64,000 nucleotides of DNA, taken from Gammaproteobacteria bacterium. GTDB lineage: Bacteria > Pseudomonadota > Gammaproteobacteria > UBA5861. The translations under genes were made by a program, and so were the position numbers. This document shows positions 9,156-17,275 of the stretch, in pieces. The notes under the pieces were generated by a model. The model made no database searches and was not told the origin of the DNA. It was given only the letters and a program-made list of their open reading frames with translations. Each line of letters starts with the position of its first letter. Within the stretch, counting starts at the first letter, position 1. The DNA is taken from NCBI GenBank assembly GCA_022360445.1, contig JAKSCV010000036.1, positions 62,001 to 126,000 on the forward strand. Direction: 5' to 3'.

Positions 9156-9170
9156 ACAGCTGAGGGCTGT
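9156..9170. terminator. Short hairpin between convergent CDF genes
   Basis: ACAGC (9156-9160) and GCTGT (9166-9170) form a 5-bp stem with a TGAGG loop between the two convergent CDF genes. Only three T follow on the plus strand, so this is a weak terminator candidate based on position. Confidence 0.3.
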
Positions 9171-10070
9171 TTAAAGACTCTTAGGTGCTGCTAATGGGCA
9201 GGTACTTTTTTCACTTTGTTCGATTTGAACAGTGGTGTGAGCAATACCAAACTTCACATTGAGGATATGCGCGACGTGACTTAAAAAGACATCATCAGGA
9301 TGCTTGTCAGGCATAACAAGGTGTGCTGTTAAGGCAACTTTTGTCGTACTCGTTCCCCAGATATGCAGATCATGAACGCTTTCTACGCCAGGTAATTCGA
9401 GTAGCCAGGTTTCGACATCGTCAAAACGAATGTGAGCTGGAACGCCATCAATGGCAAGCTGGGCTGAGTCTTTAAGCAGCTTCCATGTCACAACGAACAC
9501 GACGACGACAATCACCAAGCTGATGAGTGGGTCTAGCCATAGCCAACCGGTGAATAGAATGAGGATGCCAGCAATGACCACGCCGACAGACACGAGAGCG
9601 TCGGCCGCCATATGTAAATAAGCCGCTTTGATGTTCAAATCGTGTTTTTGGCCGGAGAAGAAAAGCAGCGCCGTAATCGTGTTAACGATAACCCCAGCAA
9701 GGGCGATAACTACGACTGTCCATCCGTCAATGGGTGTTGGCTCAGCCAAGCGTCCCAGGGCTTCCCATGTAATACCTCCCAGTGCAAGCAGCAACAAGGT
9801 GGCGCTGAGCAGGGAGGTGAGAATGGTCACACGCTGTAGGCCATAAGTCCTTTGGGGTGTTGGTTGTTGCGCAGCGAGAAAAGTGGCCCCCCAGGCCAGC
9901 AGCAGGGTAACCACGTCAATCAGGTTGTGTCCGGCGTCCGCAATCAGGGCCAGAGAGTTGGACAAAATACCGTAGAAACCTTCGATCCCCACAAAAACCA
10001 AATTCAAGGTTACGCCGATGACAAAAGCCCTGTTGTCGTTTAGTGCATGGTGGTGTGAGTGTGTGTGCAT
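9171..10070 (-). CDS. CzcD/ZitB-type cation diffusion facilitator
   Basis: 299 residues from ATG 10070; a TTG at 10094 would add eight. The His-rich start (MHTHSHHHALNDNRAF) and the two metal-site helices LIADAGHNLIDVVTLLLAW and HMAADALVSVGVV give the HxxxD pairs typical of zinc exporters of the CzcD/ZitB group. Six membrane helices are followed by a C-terminal domain with SVHDLHIWGTSTTKVALTAH, a CzcD-type hallmark. Likely role: efflux of Zn and perhaps Co or Cd. It is convergent with the other, more distantly related CDF gene, so two CDF subfamilies sit side by side. Confidence 0.9.
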   Translation of the reverse strand: MHTHSHHHALNDNRAFVIGVTLNLVFVGIEGFYGILSNSLALIADAGHNLIDVVTLLLAWGATFLAAQQPTPQRTYGLQRVTILTSLLSATLLLLALGGITWEALGRLAEPTPIDGWTVVVIALAGVIVNTITALLFFSGQKHDLNIKAAYLHMAADALVSVGVVIAGILILFTGWLWLDPLISLVIVVVVFVVTWKLLKDSAQLAIDGVPAHIRFDDVETWLLELPGVESVHDLHIWGTSTTKVALTAHLVMPDKHPDDVFLSHVAHILNVKFGIAHTTVQIEQSEKSTCPLAAPKSL

Positions 10071-10127
10071 AAATGCCGTTGATGTAGGTTTCAAGGGTTT
10101 ATAAAGCAGGGTGCTGTCATATTGGAA

Positions 10128-10583
10128 CTACAGCTCTTCACGGAAAAGCGCATAAAGCCAATCGGTTGCGAGTGTGACGTAGTTTTTATGTGCAGGCGTG
10201 TCAATTAAGAGTGCATTGCCGATACGCTGGCTGCCGTATCGTGTGAGCAGTGTGTCCAGCTTTTTGACCCCGCCACAAAACGTATCACGAAAAACACTGT
10301 CTCCTAGCCCGATGATGGCATAGTTGAGGCCATGCAGATTGGTCGGGTTGTCTCTCAAGGTTAAATACAGCGGGGTCAGACCTTTAGGCAGGCCACCTGC
10401 TCCCGTAGTGGATGAGCAGATAAGTACACATTCATCTGCCCCGGTGTGCTGAAGGTCTTCAAGTTGAGCATTTTCAATCAATTCCACATTTTCCAGCGGA
10501 CCTTGGCGGGCCTCAACAATGTTTTGTGCAACATTTCGAGCATTGCCGGTCACAGTGCCCAAGAGTATTTTTATCTTTTTCAT
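10128..10583 (-). CDS. MioC-like flavodoxin-domain protein
   Basis: 151 residues from ATG 10583, chosen because the flavodoxin strand begins there (MKKIKILLGTVTGNARNVAQ). The phosphate-binding loop TVTGNARNVA, the CSSTTGAGGLPKG loop and GLGDSVFRDTFCGG loop (FMN ring contacts) are all in place. Short flavodoxins of the MioC type carry single electrons, for instance to biotin synthase. The start is divergent from the HugZ-like gene with about 53 bp between them, containing TATACGAT, which could serve as a -10 region. Confidence 0.85.
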   Translation of the reverse strand: MKKIKILLGTVTGNARNVAQNIVEARQGPLENVELIENAQLEDLQHTGADECVLICSSTTGAGGLPKGLTPLYLTLRDNPTNLHGLNYAIIGLGDSVFRDTFCGGVKKLDTLLTRYGSQRIGNALLIDTPAHKNYVTLATDWLYALFREEL

Positions 10584-10636
10584 GGCCTGGATTATACGAT
10601 AGGATGAACGCCTCAATGACAAAGCAGGAGTCCAGC

Positions 10637-11179
10637 ATGAGTGACTCGCCGCCGATTCAATCGGATGATTGGGATAGCGTTCGAGCGGCCTGTCTTGCCT
10701 TCCCCAAGCAGTTTAAAACATTGTTGTTGGCAACGACAGATGCAGACGGGAAGCCGAACGCCAGTTATGCGCCTTATCTGAATATAGGGGGCTGGTTTTA
10801 TATTTACATCAGTGGGCTGGCACAACACACTCAAAATATTCAAGTTTCCAAACGAGCCAGCATACTTTTTATTGAAAATGAAGAGATGGCTGAACACCCG
10901 TTTGTGCGCAAGCGCTTAACATTTGACTGCTCAGTGACAGAAATTTACCGGCCGTCTCCCCAGTTTTCAGAAACCTTGGACAGATTTCAGGATATGTTTG
11001 GTCATTTGATGAAAACGCTGCGCAATTTGGCAGACTTTCACTTGTTTTGCTTGTCACCTGAAGAGGCTAATTTTGTGCTCGGTTTTGGGCAAGCCTACCG
11101 TTTTTCCGGCGAAGAACTGACATTGATCACGCACCGTAATCAAAAAGGGCATACGCCACTGAAGCGCGATGTAGAGTGA
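10637..11179 (+). CDS. HugZ/HutZ-like pyridoxamine-phosphate-oxidase-fold protein
   Basis: 180 residues from ATG 10637; AGGAG at 10626-10630 supports this start over several upstream codons. The split-barrel segments KTLLLATTDADGKPNASYAP and WFYIYISGLAQHTQNI match the FMN-binding-like barrel of the HugZ/HutZ haem-utilisation group, and NFVLGFGQAYRFSG is typical of its C-terminal part. A late His (GHTPL) is present, as in haem-binding members. Likely roles are haem handling or degradation, but no haem uptake genes adjoin it, so a general flavin or haem-binding role remains possible. Confidence 0.75.
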   Translation: MSDSPPIQSDDWDSVRAACLAFPKQFKTLLLATTDADGKPNASYAPYLNIGGWFYIYISGLAQHTQNIQVSKRASILFIENEEMAEHPFVRKRLTFDCSVTEIYRPSPQFSETLDRFQDMFGHLMKTLRNLADFHLFCLSPEEANFVLGFGQAYRFSGEELTLITHRNQKGHTPLKRDVE

Positions 11180-11209
11180 CCGAATCTTGGACTTTTGGCC
11201 GGTTTGTTT

Positions 11210-11980
11210 TTACTGAATGACAAAGTCATCTGCATCTTTATGCGCCGGAAAGCGCTCACGAAATTTTATCAACGCCTCGGCTGAGAGAGTCATTGTCGGG
11301 CTGACTTCTTCATCTACTGAGTGAAACAGCGTGTTACCTTTGGGTCCGATCACCATGGAGTCACCCGAGTGAGCAAAGCCATTGCCGTCCTCGCCCACGC
11401 GATTGACGCCGACAACGTAACAAAGGTTTTCGATCGCTCTGGCAGGAAGGAGTGCACGCCAGGGCTCGCGGCGCACGCGGGGCCAGTTGGCTATGTAGAT
11501 GAGAAAATCGTAGTCATCTCGGTTTCGGCTCCAGACAGGAAAGCGCAAGTCATAACAAATCAGCGGGCAAATGCGCCACCCTTTGTATTCTACGATCAAT
11601 CGTTTCTGGCCGGCTGAGTAGTGTTTGTCTTCTCCGGCCATGCGGAAAAGGTGTCGTTTGTCATAGATATGGTACTCACCATTGGGTTGCATCCATATCA
11701 GTCGGTTGTAGTAGTGGCTGCTTTCCCTGACGGCAATACTGCCCGTGATTACAGCGTTTAAGCGCTGGGCCTGGGCTGCCATCCAGTCAACACTTTCTCC
11801 TGGGAAGTCTTCAGCAAGTTGTTCGGGCTTCATGGTGAAGCCCGTGGTGAACATTTCCGGCAGAATGACAAGGTCAGTGTCCCCTAAGGTTTCGAAAATG
11901 CGCGCGTTTTTTTCAAGATTAGCCGTTTTATTTTGCCAGTGAAGTGTTGTTTGGAGGAGGGTGATGGTTAAATCTTGCAT
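11210..11980 (-). CDS. yafV: Omega-amidase, nitrilase superfamily (YafV-like)
   Basis: 256 residues, as in E. coli YafV, with near-identical blocks. The nitrilase triad is visible: Glu42 (LPEMFTTGFTM), Lys108 (YDKRHLFRM) and Cys142 (CYDLRFPVWSRN). YafV-type enzymes deaminate alpha-ketoglutaramate and alpha-ketosuccinamate, the products formed when glutamine or asparagine serve as amino donors in transamination. The start overlaps the end of the aminotransferase gene by 13 bp, which supports a coupled aminotransferase/omega-amidase pair. Confidence 0.92.
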   Translation of the reverse strand: MQDLTITLLQTTLHWQNKTANLEKNARIFETLGDTDLVILPEMFTTGFTMKPEQLAEDFPGESVDWMAAQAQRLNAVITGSIAVRESSHYYNRLIWMQPNGEYHIYDKRHLFRMAGEDKHYSAGQKRLIVEYKGWRICPLICYDLRFPVWSRNRDDYDFLIYIANWPRVRREPWRALLPARAIENLCYVVGVNRVGEDGNGFAHSGDSMVIGPKGNTLFHSVDEEVSPTMTLSAEALIKFRERFPAHKDADDFVIQ

Positions 11981-13110
11981 AGAATTTCTGCCGCTTTATC
12001 CAGTGTTTCGGTGTCTTTCGCGAAGCAAAATCGTAGTACCTTTTCATCGCAGCCGTCACCATAAAAGACGGAAACGGGGATTGAGGCAATGCCTGATTCC
12101 GTCGTCAATTTGCGTGCGAATTCGATGTCGTGTTGGTCAGTGATGTCTGCATAGGACATTAATTGAAAGTATGTCCCATGGCAGGGCAGTGCTTTAAACC
12201 GGGATGATTTCATGCGAGCCAGGAAGTGGTTGCGTTTATTTTGATAGAACTCGCCAAGCGATCGATAATATCCTGAGTATTGCAGGAATTCAGCCAGGGC
12301 GTATTGCATGGGGGTACAGGTTGTGAATGTATTGAACTGGTGAATTTTTCGAAACTCGGCACTCATGTCGGGGGGCGCAATGCAGTAGCCTATTTTCCAG
12401 CCTGTCATGTGGTAAGTCTTCCCAAAAGAAGAGACGACAAAAGATCGGGCGCGTAAGTCCTCGAAACGTAAGAGGCTTTGGTGTTGAGAGCCATCGAATA
12501 CGATGTGCTCATAGACTTCATCCGCGAGTAGAAAAACAGGTGTATTGGAGACCAGCGCCTGAAGGTTTTGAATATCATGCGAGGTCAAAATGGAACCCGT
12601 GGGGTTGTGAGGATTATTGAGAATTATGAGGCGGGTTTTCGCATTGATACAGGCCTTGACCTGGTGCCAGTCAATGGCATAGTCCGGGTAGCTCAGTTTG
12701 ATGCGCCGTGTGATACCGCCTGATAGTTGGATGACAGGCTCATAGGCATCATAGGCGGGATCAAAAATGATGACTTCATCGCCGGGATTGACCAAGGCGG
12801 TAATCGCGCAAAACAGCGCTTCTGTTGCGCCGGAGGTGACCGTGACTTCTGTGTCTGCATCCAAAGCGGTTTGGTAAAGAGAGGCGTACTTATCAGCAAT
12901 GGCTTGACGAAGTTGTGGTACCCCGCTCATTGGCGGATACTGGTTATACCCCTCGCGCATGAAGCGGTGGACGCTTTCGATAAGCTCTTCCGGGCAACTA
13001 AAGTCTGGAAATCCTTGTGATAAGTTGATCGCGCTGTGTTCATTGGCCAACGCAGACATGACGGCGAAGATCGTTGTACCAACATCAGGTAGTTTGGACG
13101 GTATGTGCAT
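11968..13110 (-). CDS. ybdL: Methionine aminotransferase (YbdL-like, class I PLP)
   Basis: 380 residues that follow E. coli YbdL closely: SKLPDVGTTIFAVMSALA, INLSQGFPDF, NPHNPTGS, LADEVYEHIVFDG and SSFGKTYHMTGWK, where Lys231 is the expected pyridoxal-phosphate lysine. YbdL prefers methionine and aromatic amino acids. With the overlapping omega-amidase gene it could act in methionine salvage: transamination of ketomethylthiobutyrate with glutamine, made irreversible by ketoglutaramate hydrolysis. A perfect 13-bp hairpin ends five bases before ATG 13110 and covers the area where a ribosome site would lie. Confidence 0.9.
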   Translation of the reverse strand: MHIPSKLPDVGTTIFAVMSALANEHSAINLSQGFPDFSCPEELIESVHRFMREGYNQYPPMSGVPQLRQAIADKYASLYQTALDADTEVTVTSGATEALFCAITALVNPGDEVIIFDPAYDAYEPVIQLSGGITRRIKLSYPDYAIDWHQVKACINAKTRLIILNNPHNPTGSILTSHDIQNLQALVSNTPVFLLADEVYEHIVFDGSQHQSLLRFEDLRARSFVVSSFGKTYHMTGWKIGYCIAPPDMSAEFRKIHQFNTFTTCTPMQYALAEFLQYSGYYRSLGEFYQNKRNHFLARMKSSRFKALPCHGTYFQLMSYADITDQHDIEFARKLTTESGIASIPVSVFYGDGCDEKVLRFCFAKDTETLDKAAEILCKI

Positions 13111-13115
13111 GGTCA

Positions 13116-13155
13116 GCTCAATCGGTTACGCGGCTACTAGCATAACCGATTGAGC
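13116..13155 (-). promoter_or_regulatory. 13-bp perfect hairpin abutting the ybdL start codon
   Basis: GCTCAATCGGTTA (13116-13128) and TAACCGATTGAGC (13143-13155) are exact inverted copies separated by 14 bases. The hairpin lies 10 bases after the OmpA-type gene's stop and 5 bases before the ybdL ATG, both on the minus strand. It could terminate ompA transcription, although no T-run follows, or control ybdL translation by enclosing the only purine-rich stretch (TTGAGC) upstream of the start. Confidence 0.6.
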
Positions 13156-13165
13156 GGCTTAGAGG

Positions 13166-14335
13166 CTATTCAGCCACGTGAAATTCAACTCGCCGATTGC
13201 GTTGTCGTCCTTCTGACGTGCTGTTGTCAGCAATAGGTTGGGACTCACCAAAACCAATCGCTGTGAGTCGCTTTGCAGAGACTCCTTTTGCAATCAGGTA
13301 GCCAACAACAGCTTCTGCGCGGCGTTCAGATAAGCGCTGATTGGCCTCAGTATCGCCTTGACCATCGGTATGCGCATGAACATTCAGTTTGGTGGTGGGG
13401 AAATCTTGTAAGCGGCGTGCTAACCAGGCGAGCAGTGCCTGTGATTTTTTGGTCAACTCCGCAGAGCCTGTTTGGAACTTAATAGCGGGTAGTTTTGCTA
13501 GATCCAGGTGGCAGCCGTAGTTGTTAACCATCGTGGCTGTAGCTGGGGTATCCGGGCAGCGGTCAATGTTGTTGTTGATGCCATCGCCATCCAGGTCTGT
13601 GGATAAAGCAGGCGCTGCAACGGGTGTTTTAGGCTCAGGTTTTTTTGCTTCAGATGTCGGCGGTGTTTTTTGCTCTGCATTGTGTGGTGCTTGAGAGATA
13701 GAAGATCGGGCACCGCCAAAGCGTTTACTGAAGCCGAGTGATAGCATTTGTACATCAGTCGAGAATGATGTGAGTTCGGCACGTGCCGTATAACCACTGG
13801 ACCATCCGTACTCCAAGCCGCCACTGCCAAACAATTTGATGTCAGGACTGCCATCAATATTGAGGTTTGATGAGGACGAGCTGATATCCATCGCACTCAA
13901 ACCCAGTCTGCCGTACAGTGAGATTCCTGAACGCAATTGGTAGGGAGGTGCTTCGGAGGAGTTACCGCTAAAGCCCTGGCTGTTATAAAAGTAGCCAAGG
14001 CCACTGATCCCATACTGAAAGTAGTCGAGGCTGCCGATGTCTTGTTGGGTACTGTCACTTTCGAGGGTAACATCCCCTAAATCAGCAATAGCGCCTTCGA
14101 TAGAAAAGCGCTCACTGATATCGTAACCAAAATGCAGGGAGTACCCTATTCCTGTTTCGTCTTTGGTGGATGCGCCGGAAACATCGGGTGACAAGCGTGT
14201 GATACCCACCCCCCCGCCGGCATAGAAGCGTGACGCTAAGTTATAGTTTACTTCGTCTTCCCCACGGGCTGATGCAATCCATGCATTCAGCAGTGTTGAC
14301 GATAACAATGCCAGGATCGTGATTTTTCTTTTCAT
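13166..14335 (-). CDS. OmpA-family outer membrane protein
   Basis: 389 residues in the OmpA/OprF plan. A signal peptide (MKRKITILALLSSTLLNAW, cleavage near SARGED) is followed by an eight-strand-type beta-barrel (about 30-205), a Pro/Lys-rich linker (215-245), one calcium-binding thrombospondin-type repeat (DLDGDGINNNIDRCPDTP), and an OmpA C-terminal domain (about 280-389) with HAHTDGQGDTEANQRLSERR and a final RRVEF, which binds peptidoglycan. It probably links outer membrane and cell wall and may form a small pore. A signal-sized gap of 170 bp separates it from the regulator gene upstream. Confidence 0.9.
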   Translation of the reverse strand: MKRKITILALLSSTLLNAWIASARGEDEVNYNLASRFYAGGGVGITRLSPDVSGASTKDETGIGYSLHFGYDISERFSIEGAIADLGDVTLESDSTQQDIGSLDYFQYGISGLGYFYNSQGFSGNSSEAPPYQLRSGISLYGRLGLSAMDISSSSSNLNIDGSPDIKLFGSGGLEYGWSSGYTARAELTSFSTDVQMLSLGFSKRFGGARSSISQAPHNAEQKTPPTSEAKKPEPKTPVAAPALSTDLDGDGINNNIDRCPDTPATATMVNNYGCHLDLAKLPAIKFQTGSAELTKKSQALLAWLARRLQDFPTTKLNVHAHTDGQGDTEANQRLSERRAEAVVGYLIAKGVSAKRLTAIGFGESQPIADNSTSEGRQRNRRVEFHVAE

Positions 14336-14506
14336 TGGACGTTATTTTACGGTTATTAGACGGGCTATCCAATTTTAATTATCCACTATTGTGGTTGTCT
14401 GATTCTGTGACCCGTTAGAAAAGACGTATTTTCTGTGGCAAGGTGCGGGCAATGAGCAGGGAGAGGCTCGATTTAGATTCTCTTAAATAAGAAGCGAATA
14501 TGATAA

Positions 14507-15301
14507 TCAGGCATAAATGCTTTCGATCATCGTTCGTATGGTTTGCGGCTCAAAAGGCTTATCGCACAGTGCCGAGACGCCTGCTTGTTGTATCGCTTTG
14601 AGTCGTCCTTGATCTTTTTCACTGGTAATCATGAGTATGGGTAGTGACGACTGATTACTTTTGTTACGGATAAAGTTAACCAGTGCCTGGCCGTCAATAT
14701 TCGGCATGTTGTAGTCGGTTACAAGCAGGTCATAAAAGTTTGTTTTGATCATCTCTATCGCTTGCTGTCCATCCTTGGCTTCATGAATGTTGGTAATGCC
14801 CATATTCGTTAAAATGCGCTTAATTTGCTTGCGTGACATGGTACTGTCATCAACCACTAGTAGCTCCAGTTCCCGGGTATCAAATGTGTCGGAGTCGACA
14901 GGTGTTGGAATGAAATAATCGACAGAGGCTTTTAGGGCGTAAGATAATGCTTCAATTGTAAATGGTTTCGGCAGAATACTGATGGCCCCCCCCTGTTTGA
15001 TCGGTTCAAGGGCTTTGATGGATGTTTCACTTGAAATTAGAATGAACGCAGTCTTATCAAAAGAGGGCTCAGTATTAATGCGAGCAAGTAAGTCAGTGCC
15101 TAACATATCGGGTAGGTACATCGCACTGATCATGAGGTTTGGCTGTAGCGAGCGTAACATGCCAAGAGCCTCATCCCCGGTTTCAGTATCATGGATTTCA
15201 ACGGCGCCCATCGCCATAATTTGCTCTTTTATGATGCGCCGTTGTGTCACTGAGGGCTCAACCAATAAGATTGATAAGCTGGCTATATCGCTGGTAGACA
15301 T
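14507..15301 (-). CDS. Double-receiver response regulator, N-terminal receiver degenerate
   Basis: 264 residues from ATG 15301; upstream in-frame sequence overlaps the neighbouring gene and is rejected. Two CheY-like receiver domains in tandem: residues about 9-130 and 146-264, no output domain. The second has all key residues (acidic pair Asp151/Asp152 in LVVDDS, Asp196 in VTDYNMP, TS at 226-227, Lys248 in CDKPF). In the first, the phosphorylation site is Ala60 (ISAMYLP) and the acidic pair is Glu-Pro, while Lys112 remains. Receiver 1 is therefore probably a non-phosphorylated interaction module. It is a close paralogue of the gene just upstream. Confidence 0.9.
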   Translation of the reverse strand: MSTSDIASLSILLVEPSVTQRRIIKEQIMAMGAVEIHDTETGDEALGMLRSLQPNLMISAMYLPDMLGTDLLARINTEPSFDKTAFILISSETSIKALEPIKQGGAISILPKPFTIEALSYALKASVDYFIPTPVDSDTFDTRELELLVVDDSTMSRKQIKRILTNMGITNIHEAKDGQQAIEMIKTNFYDLLVTDYNMPNIDGQALVNFIRNKSNQSSLPILMITSEKDQGRLKAIQQAGVSALCDKPFEPQTIRTMIESIYA

Positions 15302-15338
15302 TTTACGGTTCCATGGAGGATGCAGATAGGATTCATGA

Positions 15339-16124
15339 CTATGAGAGCACTTCTTCAAGCAGCGTGCGAACGGTATTGGGGTCAAACGGTTTGTCGCAGA
15401 TTGCTGATACACCGGACTGCATAACCGCACTGAGTCGGCTTTCGCTTTCTTCGCTGGTGACCATAATGATGGGAATGGTTTGTTGGCCGCTATTTTCACG
15501 AATGTAGGCCGTGAGCTTTTCCCCATCCATTTCCGGCATATTGTAATCAGTTACCACAAGGTCGAAATAGTGTTCGGACAGGTATCGTGCGGCTTCCACG
15601 CCATTAGTCGCTTCAGTTAATCTGTCGACACCCATACTGCGTAGAACGCGCATCATATGATTGCGAGCCATTGTGCTGTCATCCACAACCAGTACATTTA
15701 AATCATCGACACAGTAGCTTGATAACGAGAGGGACTGCTTGCGGTGAAAGTTGACAGTGGCCGTTAGCGCGTATTTTAACTCGTTGAGTTCAAAAGGCTT
15801 GGGCAGAATGGCAACGCATCCAGCTTGCCTTATACCATCAAGCAGGTGCCAGTTACGTTCACCAGAGATTAAAATAAAAGGCGTTGCTTGTGTTTCAGTG
15901 TCAAGACGGATCTCATGCAGCAGCTCGGTGCCTGTCATATCTGACAAATACATATTGCTAATAACAAGATCGGGTGAGCCTTGCCGTATCGCCAGTAAGG
16001 CCTCTTGCCCTGATTGTGCATAGGTCACATACTGAACCCCCAGTTCCATCAAGCGAGCCTTGATGATGCGTTGTTGGGTCAGTGAAGCTTCAACCAGCAG
16101 GACGCGCATTTGAGAGAAATCCAT
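15339..16124 (-). CDS. Double-receiver response regulator, N-terminal receiver degenerate (paralogue)
   Basis: 261 residues from ATG 16124, with GAAGG seven bases upstream; ATG 16130 is also possible. The build is that of the downstream gene: receiver 1 (about 6-125) has Asn57 at the phosphoacceptor (VISNMYLSDM) and Glu-Ala instead of the acidic pair; receiver 2 (about 142-261) is intact with Asp148/Asp149, Asp193 (VTDYNMPEMDG), the TS pair and Lys245. No DNA-binding or enzymatic output is present, so signalling should be through protein contact, as for CheY. The two genes are 37 bp apart and look like a duplication. No histidine kinase or chemotaxis gene adjoins them. Confidence 0.9.
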   Translation of the reverse strand: MDFSQMRVLLVEASLTQQRIIKARLMELGVQYVTYAQSGQEALLAIRQGSPDLVISNMYLSDMTGTELLHEIRLDTETQATPFILISGERNWHLLDGIRQAGCVAILPKPFELNELKYALTATVNFHRKQSLSLSSYCVDDLNVLVVDDSTMARNHMMRVLRSMGVDRLTEATNGVEAARYLSEHYFDLVVTDYNMPEMDGEKLTAYIRENSGQQTIPIIMVTSEESESRLSAVMQSGVSAICDKPFDPNTVRTLLEEVLS

Positions 16125-16315
16125 AGCCATACCTTCAACACCTGATACCTGCACTAGCGGCCAATCTCTCTTTTTCTTAATATGCCACGCCACCGATCCA
16201 CCTATAAATGCTCAGAAATCGCATATACTTTGAGCCGGTCAAGAGTGGTTTTGATTCAAAGATTAAGGGGTCAGGCGTATCGTCAGGCCTCCCGTTAAGG
16301 ACGATTGGAAACCTA

Positions 16316-17275
16316 ATGTCATCAGCACCCATCATAGAAGCACATGGAATTTGTAAAGCCTACGCAGGTCAGGTTGTTTTAAGTGCGCTGAGCTTGCAGC
16401 TGCAAGCAGGGGAAGTACTTGGTTTATTGGGGGTCAATGGTGCAGGCAAGTCCACCACGCTTGGTATTCTCAGTGGAGTGATTAATCCAACTTCAGGTGT
16501 GTTGAAAATTATGGGACAAAATCCTTGCCAACGGCCGAAAGTCGTTCAGCGCCTCTTGGGCTATTTGCCTGAGCAACTGCCCTTGCACCCTGAATTAACG
16601 GTCGACGAGTATCTGTGGTATTGCGCTCGTTTACGTGGCGTCCCTTCAAACAGATGCCTGGTCGCAGTTAAAGATGCTAAACACCTGTGTGGTTTGTCTT
16701 CTGAGGGAAAGCGCTTATCGCGCAATCTGTCCAAAGGCTTTCAGCAGCGCTTGGGGATAGCGCAGGCCATTGTGCACCAGCCCAAGCTGATCATTCTTGA
16801 TGAGCCGAGTTCTGGGCTGGATCCAGAACAGGCTCATTCGATGCGGGAGCTGATCAGTTCACTGGGAGGGCATTGCTCGGTTATTTTATCAACTCACGTG
16901 CTGGCCGATGTCCAGGCGACTTGCTCGCGCGTTGCAATTTTGGCCAAAGGTCGTCTGGTGTATGACGAGCCATTAGGAAATCAGGGGCTTCACCGAGATT
17001 CGAGTCAGCTGATTGTACAACTGAAAAAGACAGTGACTTCAAGTGACTTGATGCGCGCCATACCCGAGTTAGAAAGCGTACACATGCATGCGGATGGCTG
17101 GCTCTTAAAATTTCGTTCCTCCGAGGTTTCTGTGGATAAAATCGCACGATGCGCATACGAAAATCAGTGGGGTCTGGGAGCCATTTATCCGCCGGCGCAA
17201 ACGCTGGAAAAAACGTTTTTATCGGTCATTTCCCAAGACAACCTTGTTGTCCATCAGAAAAGTGAGTCTGTATGA
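16316..17275 (+). CDS. ABC transporter ATP-binding protein (GldA-like, ABC-2 exporter)
   Basis: 319 residues from ATG 16316, where the family alignment begins (PIIEAHGICKAYAGQ). Walker A is GVNGAGKST (39-47); the signature is LSKGFQQRLGIAQA, the variant usual in GldA/CcmA-type exporters; Walker B is LIILDEPSSGLDP; the switch His follows in STHVL. It energises the membrane partner encoded next, whose start overlaps this stop by four bases (ATGA). In Bacteroidetes GldA-GldF-GldG are linked to gliding, but in gammaproteobacteria the role of this transporter is unknown. Confidence 0.9.
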   Translation: MSSAPIIEAHGICKAYAGQVVLSALSLQLQAGEVLGLLGVNGAGKSTTLGILSGVINPTSGVLKIMGQNPCQRPKVVQRLLGYLPEQLPLHPELTVDEYLWYCARLRGVPSNRCLVAVKDAKHLCGLSSEGKRLSRNLSKGFQQRLGIAQAIVHQPKLIILDEPSSGLDPEQAHSMRELISSLGGHCSVILSTHVLADVQATCSRVAILAKGRLVYDEPLGNQGLHRDSSQLIVQLKKTVTSSDLMRAIPELESVHMHADGWLLKFRSSEVSVDKIARCAYENQWGLGAIYPPAQTLEKTFLSVISQDNLVVHQKSESV

